Shown: positions 7,282-16,875, numbered from the stretch's first letter. The stretch is 64,000 bases of DNA from Candidatus Limosilactobacillus excrementigallinarum (GCA_019117445.1 DWZS01000032.1:1-64000); one strand, 5' to 3'. A program made the numbers and translations. Notes: generated by a model not told the origin, from the sequence alone.

Positions 7282-9060
7282 CTAGTCTTTATTAAAATTT
7301 AACCAACGATCACGAAGATAGCCAACGATGCCCTTTGGCCGACGATCACGGGTAAAGACCCCCTTCATATTTTCAGCGCCAATTCTGATCATTCCAGAAT
7401 CAGTCGTAAAGTCGGCAAAGTTCCATAGTTGTTCACCTTGAACGAAGTCCAGCTTATCAAAGATCGCAAAGTTCGCCTTGTAGTAATCAATTTGATATTC
7501 TTCGGAATATGGTGCATGGAGCAGCGAGTGCAGTCCAGCAACGGTATCCGCACCAAATTCTGTGAACACGACTGGTTTTTCAGGGAACTTCTCATGCCAC
7601 TTGACTAATTCGGTTTCCAGATCATGTTTAGCCCCTTCCAGGTCATCAAAGTTGACATACCAACCATAGTAACGGTTAAGACAAATAACATCTAACAAAT
7701 CACCAACGAGGTCCTTATCGACATTGGCCATCATAATATTAACCATCGTGATTGGCCGCTTCTGTGGGTCCAACTTTCTGGTGTAATCAATGATTTCTTT
7801 GAAGTACTCATGCGCACCCTTTTCATGACTAGCCGGTTCATTGGCAACTGACCACATGACTACTGATGGGTGGTCATGATCACGTTCGATCATTTCACGT
7901 AAGGCACGCTTATGGTTGTCCATTGTATCGAGGTGATCCCAGGTGTTGCCCTTTGGGAAGTCACCATTACCACCTAACGAAACATTGAATGTTTCATAGA
8001 TCCCGACTGCTGGACATTCATCAATCACCACAAACCCTTCACGGTCAGCTTGTCGCATCGCTTCTTCGGAGTATGGATAGTGTGAAGTCCGGAATGAGTT
8101 AGCTCCCATCCACTTCATAATTTGATAGTCCATATTAACTAACGGCATGTTTTCACCCTTACCATGGGCTAAAGAGTCTTCATGACGGCCAAAGCCCTTG
8201 AAGTAGAATGGTTCGCCGTTAATCAAGAAATGATCATCCTTGACTTCAATCGTCCGTACACCAAATTCTTGAGTATAAGTATCTAGTAGTTCGTCGTTTT
8301 GGTTATACAGATTGATTACCAATTCATACAAATAAGCGTGAAGTGGCTTCCAACGATGGGTATGACTAATTTCCAGCGAGCCTGTTAATGATGAGCCCTT
8401 TGCAACCACTTGGTGATCTTCATCAACGATTGATACATCAGCATGATCATAATTACCACTGACGTTAATTACTGGGTGGACAGTCGTCTTTGCGCCTTCC
8501 GTATCATAATTAACTTCAATGTGCTCAATATGAGTTTTGTTCGTTGTATAGAGCTTTACCCGCCGGTGAATCCCACAGTAGTTGTAAAAGTCAAACCGTG
8601 TATGAAGTTTGTAACTACCATCATCATTCTTCTTGAGGTCTGCCGTTGGAATCGTTGTGTTATCAAGCAAGTTCGATACCCGGACCTTTAAATCATTCGC
8701 GCCAGCGCGTAGGTAATGGGTAACATCGACTTCAAACGGAGTAAAGCCACCCACGTGGGTCGTAACTTGTTCACCATTGACATACACTTCACAGCTTTGA
8801 CTAACGGCGCCAAACCGCAATACATTCCGTTTCTTTAGCTGGTCTTGTGGAACATTAAACGTCGTTTCATACCAAAAGTAGCCCAAATGGTTCCGTAATT
8901 GCTTATCCATTGTTTGATCATTGAATGAAGCCGGAACCGACATCCACACCGTATCAGTTAACGGTGTTTGGGGGTCAACCTTAGACGTTTCCGCCTTGAA
9001 CTTCCACATTCCAGATAAATCTTCGACCGTTCGAGTTGCTGTTTGTTCTGGATATAACAT
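7282..9060 (-). CDS. uidA: Beta-glucuronidase, GH2
   Basis: The 592-residue cytoplasmic enzyme hydrolyses beta-D-glucuronides to glucuronate and an aglycone. It has the GH2 order of a sugar-binding jelly roll, an immunoglobulin-like domain and a TIM barrel. The acid/base Glu lies in VANEPASHEKG (about 407) and the nucleophile Glu in VFTEFGAD (about 500). The NxK glucuronate-recognition motif is present as ENMKGVFTRDRRPK (about 563), which separates true glucuronidases from galactosidases of the family. The ATG at 9060 is chosen because GGAGG lies 8 bp upstream; a longer reading frame begins at the ATGGAGG that contains this site. It is the last gene of the run that begins with the GH31 gene, and its glucuronate product is the substrate of UxaC. 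Confidence 0.93.
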   Translation of the reverse strand: MLYPEQTATRTVEDLSGMWKFKAETSKVDPQTPLTDTVWMSVPASFNDQTMDKQLRNHLGYFWYETTFNVPQDQLKKRNVLRFGAVSQSCEVYVNGEQVTTHVGGFTPFEVDVTHYLRAGANDLKVRVSNLLDNTTIPTADLKKNDDGSYKLHTRFDFYNYCGIHRRVKLYTTNKTHIEHIEVNYDTEGAKTTVHPVINVSGNYDHADVSIVDEDHQVVAKGSSLTGSLEISHTHRWKPLHAYLYELVINLYNQNDELLDTYTQEFGVRTIEVKDDHFLINGEPFYFKGFGRHEDSLAHGKGENMPLVNMDYQIMKWMGANSFRTSHYPYSEEAMRQADREGFVVIDECPAVGIYETFNVSLGGNGDFPKGNTWDHLDTMDNHKRALREMIERDHDHPSVVMWSVANEPASHEKGAHEYFKEIIDYTRKLDPQKRPITMVNIMMANVDKDLVGDLLDVICLNRYYGWYVNFDDLEGAKHDLETELVKWHEKFPEKPVVFTEFGADTVAGLHSLLHAPYSEEYQIDYYKANFAIFDKLDFVQGEQLWNFADFTTDSGMIRIGAENMKGVFTRDRRPKGIVGYLRDRWLNFNKD

Positions 9061-9078
9061 TATATTTTCCTCCATTCT

Positions 9079-10407
9079 TTATCTAACGAGTGCTGGTTTC
9101 TTTGGATCATACTGCCAATGTGGGATTAGATACTGCATGGCTTTCGCATCATCCCGAGCGCCTAAATTATGTTCAAGATACAATTGATGGGCCGCCGTAA
9201 TTGCGTCCATATTAACTTCAATTCCTAATCCTTCGTTTCGAGAATCAACATGAATCTGTCCATCATGAATCTCGTATGGGTGCTTGGTCAATGCTTGGCC
9301 GTCCTGCCAAATCCAATGCGTATCAATTGCATTGATGTGTCCAGGAGCGGCCGCTGCCGCATTTGCTGCCATTGATAATGAAATGTCGAAATGGTTATTG
9401 GAATGAATCCCCCAATTGAGCCCAAACGCATGGCAAACTTTCGCAACTTCGACGGAACCCTGCATCGTCCAAAAATGCGGATCCGCCAACGGAATTGACA
9501 CAGCGTTCAGGATCAGTGAACTAGCCATCTGTCGCCAATCCGTATCCACCATATTTGTCGCCGTCGGAATGTGAGTTCGCCGCTGAAATTCAGCAAGAAT
9601 CTCACGTCCAGAAAAGCCATTTTCTGCCCCGCAAGGATCCTCAATGTAATTTAATAACCCTTTCATCTCGCTCGCGTATTGGACCGCTTCGTTCAATGAC
9701 CAAGCACCATTAGGATCAATATCCAACTTTGCCTTAGGGAAGGCCTGGTGAAGAGCCTTCATCACCTGAACTTCTTTTTCGCCGTTTAGGACCCCACCCT
9801 TCAGCTTAAAGGTGGTAAAGCCATACCGATCATAGGCTGCTTGAGCTTCGCGAACAATTTGATCCGGTGTCAAAGCCGGTTCACGCCGCACTTTGCCCCA
9901 TTCACCGTGTTCGTGATCAGCACCGATGTATGGTAAGTCGGTTTGTTGACGATCACCAATAAAGAACAGGTAGCCTAATACAGGCACGTCTTCCCGTTGT
10001 TGACCATCACCCAATAACGCCGCAACAGGCTCATGCAAATACTTACCTAGCAAATCAAGAAAGGCAGTTTCTACAGCGGTTTGGGCATGAATCGTCGTTC
10101 GTAAATCAAATGTCTGATTCCCGCGGCCGCCTTGATCTAAACTTCCATACTGATGCTTAATTTCTTGTAAGACCCGCTTATAATCGCCAATGGAAGTCCC
10201 AACAACTAATGACCGGCAGGCTTCGAGAACCTGCGTAATCTTTTCGCCACCAGGAACCTCACTCACCCCAATCTCACCATTAGAAGCGTGCATAATAACT
10301 ACATTACGGGTGAAAAACGGTCCGTGAGCCCCACTTAAATTAAGCAGCATACTATCGTAGCCCGCGACCGGGTAGACATCCATCTTCTGAATCACTGGAA
10401 CTGACAT
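9079..10407 (-). CDS. gudD: Glucarate dehydratase or glucarate-dehydratase-related protein, enolase superfamily
   Basis: The 442-residue protein resembles the enterobacterial GudD/GudX pair along its length (for example VAGYDSMLLNLSGAHGPFFT near the start and QYLIPHW near the end). GudD dehydrates D-glucarate to 5-dehydro-4-deoxyglucarate. The enolase-superfamily residues are visible: the KLK pair in FTTFKLKGG, metal ligands in LDIDPNGAW, YIEDPCGAEN and ATNMVDTDW, and the dyad region LADPHFW and His in IHSNNHFDIS. The HSNN form and the FFIGDRQQTDLPY segment are closer to GudX than to GudD (HSDN), so it may be the low-activity related protein. The start follows AGGAGG. It lies 18 bp upstream of uidA. 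Confidence 0.8.
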   Translation of the reverse strand: MSVPVIQKMDVYPVAGYDSMLLNLSGAHGPFFTRNVVIMHASNGEIGVSEVPGGEKITQVLEACRSLVVGTSIGDYKRVLQEIKHQYGSLDQGGRGNQTFDLRTTIHAQTAVETAFLDLLGKYLHEPVAALLGDGQQREDVPVLGYLFFIGDRQQTDLPYIGADHEHGEWGKVRREPALTPDQIVREAQAAYDRYGFTTFKLKGGVLNGEKEVQVMKALHQAFPKAKLDIDPNGAWSLNEAVQYASEMKGLLNYIEDPCGAENGFSGREILAEFQRRTHIPTATNMVDTDWRQMASSLILNAVSIPLADPHFWTMQGSVEVAKVCHAFGLNWGIHSNNHFDISLSMAANAAAAAPGHINAIDTHWIWQDGQALTKHPYEIHDGQIHVDSRNEGLGIEVNMDAITAAHQLYLEHNLGARDDAKAMQYLIPHWQYDPKKPALVR

Positions 10408-10419
10408 CCGTATCGCCTC

Positions 10420-11637
10420 CTAATCAAAATGACAATTATTGACGGAATATTGGCTGTGGGAAAGATCATTGATGGCCTTCAGCGGGCGCCTAATTTTCCC
10501 ATTATGATCATCCGGACGCAGGTCGTATTCGACTTCCTGCCCCAGAGAACGTTGCAAATCTAACGTAACGTGGTCAAAGCAGATATCTTTAATCACGCCG
10601 TCGTGATAGCCAGCCATTAAAACCCCATTTTCAGCCCGGCATTTAACATTTTTGAAGACCACGTGGCTAATCTCCGCATCCGCAAGCTGCGTATTAGTAT
10701 CCCGCGGCAATATTGTGATATAAATTGGTTCTCCTGATCCCCACCATTCTTTACTATAGTGCTTAGTTGCAATATCAATATCTTCAAAAATGATGTTACG
10801 AGCACTGCCGGGATCGCGTAATTGAAATGCTAATCCCCGATTGGTGTCGCGGACGGTCAGATGCCGAAAGACACAATTATTAAAATTACCAAAACTAGAA
10901 CTACCAAATTTAACGGCAGAACTTTGGGTGACAATGTGACAATTCGTCACGGTTAGATTTTCACAATTACCGTACTGACTGGTTTCTTCAGTACACTTTG
11001 GACAGATCGCATCATCACCAGTGTGAATTTGGCAATCATGAATATAAGTATTCTTGCTTCGATCCACATCAATCCCATCCGTGTTCGGCATCCGGACCTC
11101 ATTATTAATCGTCACATGACTAATTTCAGTATTTAAATCGCCAACTAAATGCACCGTCCAAAACGGTGAGTTTTGTAAAGTGACCCCTTGAATCAATACA
11201 TTCCGGCAATTTTCAAAATAGACCATCATTGGCCGCGGATACTTATAAAACTTTAGATGCACCTCGTCCTGCTGGTTAGGTAAGATAAACTTCTCGTAAT
11301 TGCCATCAATCGTTCCATTACCCGTGATGGCGATATTTTCTTGTCCATCCGCATAAATTAGGCCACTAATCGGTGTTTCATTTTTAATGAGTTCAAATGG
11401 ACCCGGACGATGTTGATAACGCTCTTCATCGCCACTCCCAATCAACATGGCGTCATTTTCCAGATGTAGATCGACTCCACTCTTCAAGATTAAGCTATCA
11501 ATATTGTAGCGTCCTGCTGGAATAATCACTTGGCCACCACCGTGCTGACTACAACGATCGATGGCCGATTGTAATGCCCCGGTGGCATTGGCGACCGATT
11601 TGAGATCGCGATTGTCTTCTAAAACGTTAATCTTCAT
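10420..11637 (-). CDS. GH28-family glycoside hydrolase (polygalacturonase-like), cytoplasmic
   Basis: The 405-residue protein has the right-handed beta-helix pattern of GH28. Catalytic motif I (NTDGIDVD) and motif II (TGDDAICPK) are present, supplying the three Asp residues. The usual GHG and RIK motifs are not: the matching segments read AVKFGSS and NRGLAFQLRD. The substrate may thus differ from polygalacturonate, for instance another uronic-acid-containing oligosaccharide. There is no signal peptide, so it acts on imported material. The start at 11637 (MKINVLED) follows GGAGG by six bases; a longer frame adds eight residues that include that site. It sits 12 bp before gudD in the operon. 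Confidence 0.8.
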   Translation of the reverse strand: MKINVLEDNRDLKSVANATGALQSAIDRCSQHGGGQVIIPAGRYNIDSLILKSGVDLHLENDAMLIGSGDEERYQHRPGPFELIKNETPISGLIYADGQENIAITGNGTIDGNYEKFILPNQQDEVHLKFYKYPRPMMVYFENCRNVLIQGVTLQNSPFWTVHLVGDLNTEISHVTINNEVRMPNTDGIDVDRSKNTYIHDCQIHTGDDAICPKCTEETSQYGNCENLTVTNCHIVTQSSAVKFGSSSFGNFNNCVFRHLTVRDTNRGLAFQLRDPGSARNIIFEDIDIATKHYSKEWWGSGEPIYITILPRDTNTQLADAEISHVVFKNVKCRAENGVLMAGYHDGVIKDICFDHVTLDLQRSLGQEVEYDLRPDDHNGKIRRPLKAINDLSHSQYSVNNCHFD

Positions 11638-11707
11638 GGTTTCCTCCACTCTTCTGCGCAAAAATGGAGGGTAGGCCTAGCGCTACTCTCCATTATTGAC
11701 ATTCACT

Positions 11708-12592
11708 TTACTTCAAAGTAATCGTGTATTCGAATGGTTTTGTTTCGCCAGCAGCCAATTTAAGGTTTCCTTCCTTATCCATAATATCAACTTCGTGACC
11801 TGCAATATCTGGTAGACCGGCAAATGGTTCGAGACAGACAAATGGTGCATTGGCGCCTTCCTTTGTCCACGTACAGAAGTAACGGAAATCATCCAAGTTT
11901 AAATGAATTGAGTGCTTCGTCTTTGGTGAACTCAGTGTAACCCCAGTAATACCATTATTTTCAATGATAATGAGACCATCTTCATACATATCATGATTCA
12001 AATCAATATGACTACCATTAGCCGCTGCTAACTTAATCACCTTGCCATCACGGTATGGATTAGGCGTCTTGACAATTTCATATTGCTTTAAATCCAGTCC
12101 TGCTGGTTCAAAGTCTAATTGATAATCATCAAACTCACCTTCACCATTAATTGGAATATTAAAGGCTGGGTGTGAACCAAGCGCAAAACTCATCGTCTTG
12201 TCACCAGTATTTTGAACGTCAAAATGGAACGTTAAACCCGCATCCGTCAAAGTCCAGGTAATGGTGAGTTTAAAGCTAAATGGGTAGTACTTACGCGTCT
12301 GCTCATTATCCGTCAGGCTAAGCACTAACTTGGTTCCATCATTGGTTTCGACTTTAAAGTCTTGATCAGCTGCAAAGCCATGTTGAGGCATTTCGTATTC
12401 CTGACCATTATAGAAATACTTATCTTTTTCTGAACGACCAATTGCTGGGAACAGGACTGGACAATGCTTTGGCCAAACTGGATCATTATTCCAAATGTAG
12501 TCAAAATCGTCATCCTTGTTGTACAAGTGCGTTAACTGAGCACCATGCTCATCAATTGCCGCTTTAAATTTATCATTTTCAATTACTTGCAT
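11708..12592 (-). CDS. Aldose 1-epimerase family protein (LacX-like mutarotase)
   Basis: The 294-residue protein resembles the galactose-mutarotase superfamily, especially the LacX-like branch. Recognisable pieces are FPAIGRSEKDKYFYNG, PQHGFAADQDFKV with the active-site His, GSHPAFNIP with the second His, and CLEPFAGLPD with the catalytic Glu. It would speed alpha/beta interconversion of sugars or uronates released by the glycosidases encoded beside it. The start at 12592 (MQVIEN) is preferred for its family-typical N-terminus and a weak AAAGCGGA site; an upstream ATG would add 13 atypical residues. Confidence 0.8.
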   Translation of the reverse strand: MQVIENDKFKAAIDEHGAQLTHLYNKDDDFDYIWNNDPVWPKHCPVLFPAIGRSEKDKYFYNGQEYEMPQHGFAADQDFKVETNDGTKLVLSLTDNEQTRKYYPFSFKLTITWTLTDAGLTFHFDVQNTGDKTMSFALGSHPAFNIPINGEGEFDDYQLDFEPAGLDLKQYEIVKTPNPYRDGKVIKLAAANGSHIDLNHDMYEDGLIIIENNGITGVTLSSPKTKHSIHLNLDDFRYFCTWTKEGANAPFVCLEPFAGLPDIAGHEVDIMDKEGNLKLAAGETKPFEYTITLK

Positions 12593-12636
12593 TTTAAAAT
12601 CCGCTTTCTTTGATTGTTGAGGAGGAATCAAATCAA

Positions 12637-14076
12637 TTATTGAATGTCACCGAATTGGAAGTAGTCATGGGCGTTGTTGTAAGCAATGTTCTTGGCCATT
12701 TGACCCATAAATTCTTCGTCAGCTGGGGCTTCACCATTTTCGATCAGGCCACCAAGGTAGTTGCAAAGTACCCGCCGGAAGTATTCATGACGAGAGTATG
12801 AAAGGAAGCTCCGGGAGTCGGTCAGCATACCAACAAAGTTACCCAGCAAACTGTTTTCGGCCATCATGTGGAGTTGCAAGTCCATTCCACGACGAGTGTC
12901 ATTGAACCACCATGCACAACCTAATTGAAGCTTTTGCTTAGTTGCATCTGCATCAACACCATTGCCATAGAAGTCGCCCATTCCGGAAGCTAATTGCATC
13001 CAATCATTTGGATTCAGTGAGTAGAGGATCAGCTTTGGAATGTTGTCTTCTTCTTGCATGTTTTCCAGCAACTTCATGATTTCTTGAGCGAAATCGGCTT
13101 GGGTCCCCATGGAGTCACCACCACAGTCAGCACCAATCTTGGCAAAGAGCTTGGAGTTAGCATTCCGGACAACATTGCCGTGGAACTGCATCGTCCAGTC
13201 ATACTTCTTGTTGAGCCGCATTAATTCTTGAATTAAAGCAGTCAAGTAAATATCAACTTCGTGGTCAGTTAATGCATCGTTATTGAGACCCTTTTGGAAG
13301 ACAGCATCGACTTCACTAGCTGAAGCTGGAACAAAGTGGAACGTGTTGATTCCGTGGTCAGACAACTTGCCACCTAATGAACTGAAGTATTCATACCGTT
13401 GGTCAAAGGCCTTGGCTAAATCAGCAAAGCTACTAATGTTGACACCGGAAACGTCACCAAGTTCCTTAATGTAGTCACCATAGCCGTTGTCTTTGATATT
13501 GAAGGCTTTATCAGGACGCATGGCTGGTAAAACTTTAAAGCCGTTGTCCTTTTCTTCCTTCTTTAAAAGCTTGTGGTACTTCAAATCTGAAGCTGGGTCA
13601 TCAGTGGTGCAGACAACCTTTACATTCATCCGTTGCAATAATTGCCGTGGGCGGAATTCAGGCTTGGCTAATTGTTCATTGGCCTTGTCCCAAATGTCTT
13701 TAGCATTCTTTTCATTAATCGTGTCGGTAATGCCGAAGTAGCGACGAAGTTCCAGCGCGGACCATTCATACAGTGGATTACCAACCGCCTTTTCCATCGT
13801 CTTGCAGTAAGCCTTCACCTTTTCAAAGTCGTCACCGTCACCAGTGATTAAACTTTCAGGAACACCATTGGCCCGCATTAAACGCCACTTGTAGTGGTCA
13901 CCGGCATTGCCTTCATTGATCCAAACCCGTGCCAGGTTCTTGTAGTTCTTGTTTTCATACATTTCTTGTGGGCTTAAGTGACAGTGGTAGTCAATAATTG
14001 GCATGTCCTTACTGTCGTTAAAAAGCTTCTTTGCCCAATCATTTGTTAATAAAAAGTTGTCATCAATTAATCCCAT
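12637..14076 (-). CDS. uxaC: Glucuronate (uronate) isomerase
   Basis: The 479-residue enzyme converts D-glucuronate to D-fructuronate (and usually D-galacturonate to D-tagaturonate) in the cytoplasm. It has family length and hallmarks: MPIIDYHCHLSP with metal-ligand His31 and His33, CTTDDPASDLKYH, FRPDKAFNI-type segment near 198 (MRPDKAFNI), MQFHGNVVRN, and the C-terminal LTDSRSFLSYSRHEYFRR. It supplies fructuronate for UxuB and follows the GH31 gene by 15 bp. The start follows GGAGG. Confidence 0.95.
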   Translation of the reverse strand: MGLIDDNFLLTNDWAKKLFNDSKDMPIIDYHCHLSPQEMYENKNYKNLARVWINEGNAGDHYKWRLMRANGVPESLITGDGDDFEKVKAYCKTMEKAVGNPLYEWSALELRRYFGITDTINEKNAKDIWDKANEQLAKPEFRPRQLLQRMNVKVVCTTDDPASDLKYHKLLKKEEKDNGFKVLPAMRPDKAFNIKDNGYGDYIKELGDVSGVNISSFADLAKAFDQRYEYFSSLGGKLSDHGINTFHFVPASASEVDAVFQKGLNNDALTDHEVDIYLTALIQELMRLNKKYDWTMQFHGNVVRNANSKLFAKIGADCGGDSMGTQADFAQEIMKLLENMQEEDNIPKLILYSLNPNDWMQLASGMGDFYGNGVDADATKQKLQLGCAWWFNDTRRGMDLQLHMMAENSLLGNFVGMLTDSRSFLSYSRHEYFRRVLCNYLGGLIENGEAPADEEFMGQMAKNIAYNNAHDYFQFGDIQ

Positions 14077-14091
14077 GATATTGCCTCCATT

Positions 14092-16599
14092 TTATTGAAT
14101 CGAAATCAAATCTTTCATCGTAAATTCTAAGTCAACGTTGTAATCCGCATCTTGCGGGTTCCGGTAATGAACCTTAGCTTGACGGGTTTCACCATCAAAC
14201 CACCAGCCTTCATCCGCTGACTCATAATCATCCTTCTTTAAGAACCGGTGCAGTTGCACACCATCAACGGTCACATTAATCGGTGCCATTTGCGGACAGT
14301 AAACCGATAGATTCATCGTCTCAACCTTGGTTTGGTAATTACCTTGCCGTTGGAACGCAATCTTAACACCATCTTGCTGTGCTTGAGCGCTAATGTGCGT
14401 TAAGAGCTGGGCACCCTTTTGGTAGGCCATCGTTTCGCCATCATCTTCATACAGCGTAAAGTCAGCATCTTGCGTTGGTTCAATCAGAACATCCAGATTC
14501 TTAATTGTCTGTTGATGGATATTCGTCAAACCGAGGGCGCGTGGAATAACCGCTCCACTACGCATAAACATTGGAATTGATCCCATATCAACTGGAATCG
14601 TGATTGTTTGCCCACCTGCATACCGTTGGTTTGTATGCAAATCAATCCAATGTGAACCTTGCGGTAAGTAAACCTGCTTTTCCGTTTGACCCTTATCAAC
14701 AACGTTAGCTACCAATAAGGAACGCCCGAGCATAAATTCAAAACTCTCCTCGCTGACGTTTGGATCATCTTGGAATTCATATACCAGCGGCCGCATAATT
14801 GGTGCCCCCGTCGTATGAGCTTCATAAAGGAGTGAGTAGAAGTAAGGGACGAGTTGGTATCTCAACTGAATGGCTTGTGCGATGTACTTCGTATAGTTTG
14901 GATACATGTATGGTTCAGTAACCGTGTTATCAGTGTTGGCCGAATGGATTGAGAACCGAGGTTGGAAAATTCCATTTTGGACCCACCGGACTAACAATTC
15001 TGGTTCCGGTAAGGGGCCAAAGAAACCACCAATGTCACATCCTTGGTTGGCAACTCCAGATAGGCCCATACCAAGGATCGTTGGAATGTTGTATTTCAAG
15101 CTATCCCAACTAGTGTTGTTGTCACCAGCCCACGTCTGTGCATACCGTTGAATCCCTGCAAAACCAGCCCGGTTAATCACGTATGGACGTGCGTTTGCGC
15201 CATATTCATGAACCGCATTTTGGGCCACCTTCGCCATAATCGTTGACATCAATGGTCGAACATCATCCATCTTACGATCTTTATGTCCTTCCATATTGAT
15301 TTGGGCACTGCCATCAACCGTTTCGTATTCGTTGTTATCATTCCAGATTGATGTAATGCCGTATTTCAGTAGCGACTTGGTTAAGTAATACGTCCAAGCT
15401 TTCCGCCCAGCAGGATTAGTAAAGTCAATAAAGTTTGCTGGGCCACCCCAGTATTGGTTAACCTGATCGTTTTGCCCATCATGGTCCTTAATAAAGGCAT
15501 CACGATTCGACAAATCTTCATTATCAGGGTGTTTGACCAAAATCCCTGGCTTAACGTTTGGTGCTAACAATGCCCCCCGGTCTTTCAAATCATCAACAAA
15601 CTCTTGTGGATTGGGGAACCGCCGCTTGTTCCAGCGGAAGAAGAACCGCTTTTGGGTCTCTTCGTCGACCACGTATCCCGAGGAAAGGAAGAACCCATCA
15701 CAAGGAATTTGATTCTTCTTGCAGGTGTCAACGAAATCAAGAATGGCTTTATCATCGCCCTCTTCAAGCTCCGAGTAAAACATCGTTGAGCCCATATAGC
15801 CAAGTGATGACATCGGCATCATGGCGCTCTTCCCGGTTAAGTCCGTATAGTGTTCAACCACCTCTTTAATCGTTGGCCCACCAATGAAGAAGGCATCCAA
15901 CTCACCGCCATCAGTCTCAAAATAGCTGTAACGCAACCAGTAATTACTGTGCTCGCAGTCCATATCAAAGACCGAATCATTAGAGTTGTTATAAAACATT
16001 CCGCTAGCGATATTGTCATCCGTATTAAAGTCAATGTAGAACGGAATCATCTTGTACAGTGGGTCTGAACGCTTAGCATCCCAACCAAGTGAGTCAGTAT
16101 TATGCATCCGCATCCGCCGTTTGTACTTATTTAAGACCCCAGATTTTTCACCGAAACCATAAAACTTCTCGTGATCACCCATTTGCGAATAATGAATCCG
16201 GCGACCATTATCATCTTCAACATACGGCCGTTTAGGTAAATCTTTATGAACAACGTGACCATCCTGGTCAACAATTTCTAAGTAAAATGGATCATCATAA
16301 ATATGAAGGGTATATTTACCATTCGTCACCGTGTAATGACCATCATCAGCCTTTTGTAAGTCAACCTTAATTGGTTGCACACGGGTTCGTTCATCCTTCA
16401 TAAATTCATCAGTCCGGTCTGGCCAGGCCGTTTTAACTAATGCATATGATTCTTCAGGACTAAATTCATCATCAAAAGTCGCACGAATTCGAATGATATT
16501 TTCATCAAGTAAATAAATCCTAAAATTAGCGCCGTCTGTTTTAAGCTCCAAATAATCATCATGATTATCTACCGAAAGCAACTTTGTACTATTTTTCAT
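14092..16599 (-). CDS. GH31-family alpha-glycosidase
   Basis: The 835-residue protein has the GH31 layout: N-terminal beta-sandwich, catalytic barrel, and C-terminal beta domains. The nucleophile Asp421 lies in SIWNDNNEYE and the acid/base Asp in TWAGDNNTSWDSL (about 492), followed by GCDIGGFFG. Members hydrolyse alpha-glucosides, alpha-xylosides or related sugars; no motif here fixes which. There is no signal peptide, so it acts inside the cell. It is the first gene of the minus-strand run ending with uidA, and its promoter carries a cre-like site over the -10 box. The start follows GGGGG. Confidence 0.88.
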   Translation of the reverse strand: MKNSTKLLSVDNHDDYLELKTDGANFRIYLLDENIIRIRATFDDEFSPEESYALVKTAWPDRTDEFMKDERTRVQPIKVDLQKADDGHYTVTNGKYTLHIYDDPFYLEIVDQDGHVVHKDLPKRPYVEDDNGRRIHYSQMGDHEKFYGFGEKSGVLNKYKRRMRMHNTDSLGWDAKRSDPLYKMIPFYIDFNTDDNIASGMFYNNSNDSVFDMDCEHSNYWLRYSYFETDGGELDAFFIGGPTIKEVVEHYTDLTGKSAMMPMSSLGYMGSTMFYSELEEGDDKAILDFVDTCKKNQIPCDGFFLSSGYVVDEETQKRFFFRWNKRRFPNPQEFVDDLKDRGALLAPNVKPGILVKHPDNEDLSNRDAFIKDHDGQNDQVNQYWGGPANFIDFTNPAGRKAWTYYLTKSLLKYGITSIWNDNNEYETVDGSAQINMEGHKDRKMDDVRPLMSTIMAKVAQNAVHEYGANARPYVINRAGFAGIQRYAQTWAGDNNTSWDSLKYNIPTILGMGLSGVANQGCDIGGFFGPLPEPELLVRWVQNGIFQPRFSIHSANTDNTVTEPYMYPNYTKYIAQAIQLRYQLVPYFYSLLYEAHTTGAPIMRPLVYEFQDDPNVSEESFEFMLGRSLLVANVVDKGQTEKQVYLPQGSHWIDLHTNQRYAGGQTITIPVDMGSIPMFMRSGAVIPRALGLTNIHQQTIKNLDVLIEPTQDADFTLYEDDGETMAYQKGAQLLTHISAQAQQDGVKIAFQRQGNYQTKVETMNLSVYCPQMAPINVTVDGVQLHRFLKKDDYESADEGWWFDGETRQAKVHYRNPQDADYNVDLEFTMKDLISIQ

Positions 16600-16687
16600 T
16601 TTTAGCCCCCTAAATAATGAAAGTTAAAGCCCTCAAGAACCACATGCCATGATGGTTCAAAGTAAAACTAATACACCAGATTTTAAG

Positions 16688-16701
16688 CTGATATAAATTA
16701 G
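16688..16701. promoter_or_regulatory. Degenerate copy of the putative GntR operator
   Basis: CTGATATAAATTAG has the same CTGAT and ATTAG half-sites as the uxuB copy but with a 4-bp instead of a 2-bp spacer. It lies downstream of the predicted GH31 start point, the same relative place as at uxuB. Confidence 0.3.
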
Positions 16702-16736
16702 TAGTTGGCATATAGTTAACCGATAGCTTCAGTTGA

Positions 16737-16750
16737 AGAATACGCTTTCA
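16737..16750. promoter_or_regulatory. cre-like site at the GH31 operon promoter
   Basis: AGAATACGCTTTCA matches the cre consensus at 12 of 14 positions and overlaps the predicted -10 box. Confidence 0.6.
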
Positions 16751-16765
16751 TAAAAAATATGTCAA
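16737..16765 (-). promoter_or_regulatory. Promoter of the GH31-uxaC-epimerase-GH28-gudD-uidA operon
   Basis: On the minus strand a perfect TTGACA (16760-16765) is followed after 17 bp by TATTCT (16737-16742). The -10 box is shared with the cre-like site, so CcpA binding would block RNA polymerase. Confidence 0.7.
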
Positions 16766-16875
16766 GCACGATTCCTTATATACGTTCAATAATTAGAACT
16801 TATTTCTACTATTTATTATTCTCGTTTTATGAACGCTTCACAGTTGAAATTAAAATTATTTTTCGAATTTTACAT

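Noticed and set aside
8749..8760. ACCCACGTGGGT palindrome in uidA as a possible parS
   Set aside because: It shares only CACGTG with parS; the flanking TGTT and AACA are missing, and it is in coding sequence.
9061..9075. Upstream ATG of uidA
   Set aside because: That ATG is part of ATGGAGG, the ribosome-binding site of the ATG at 9060; homologues start at the later Met.
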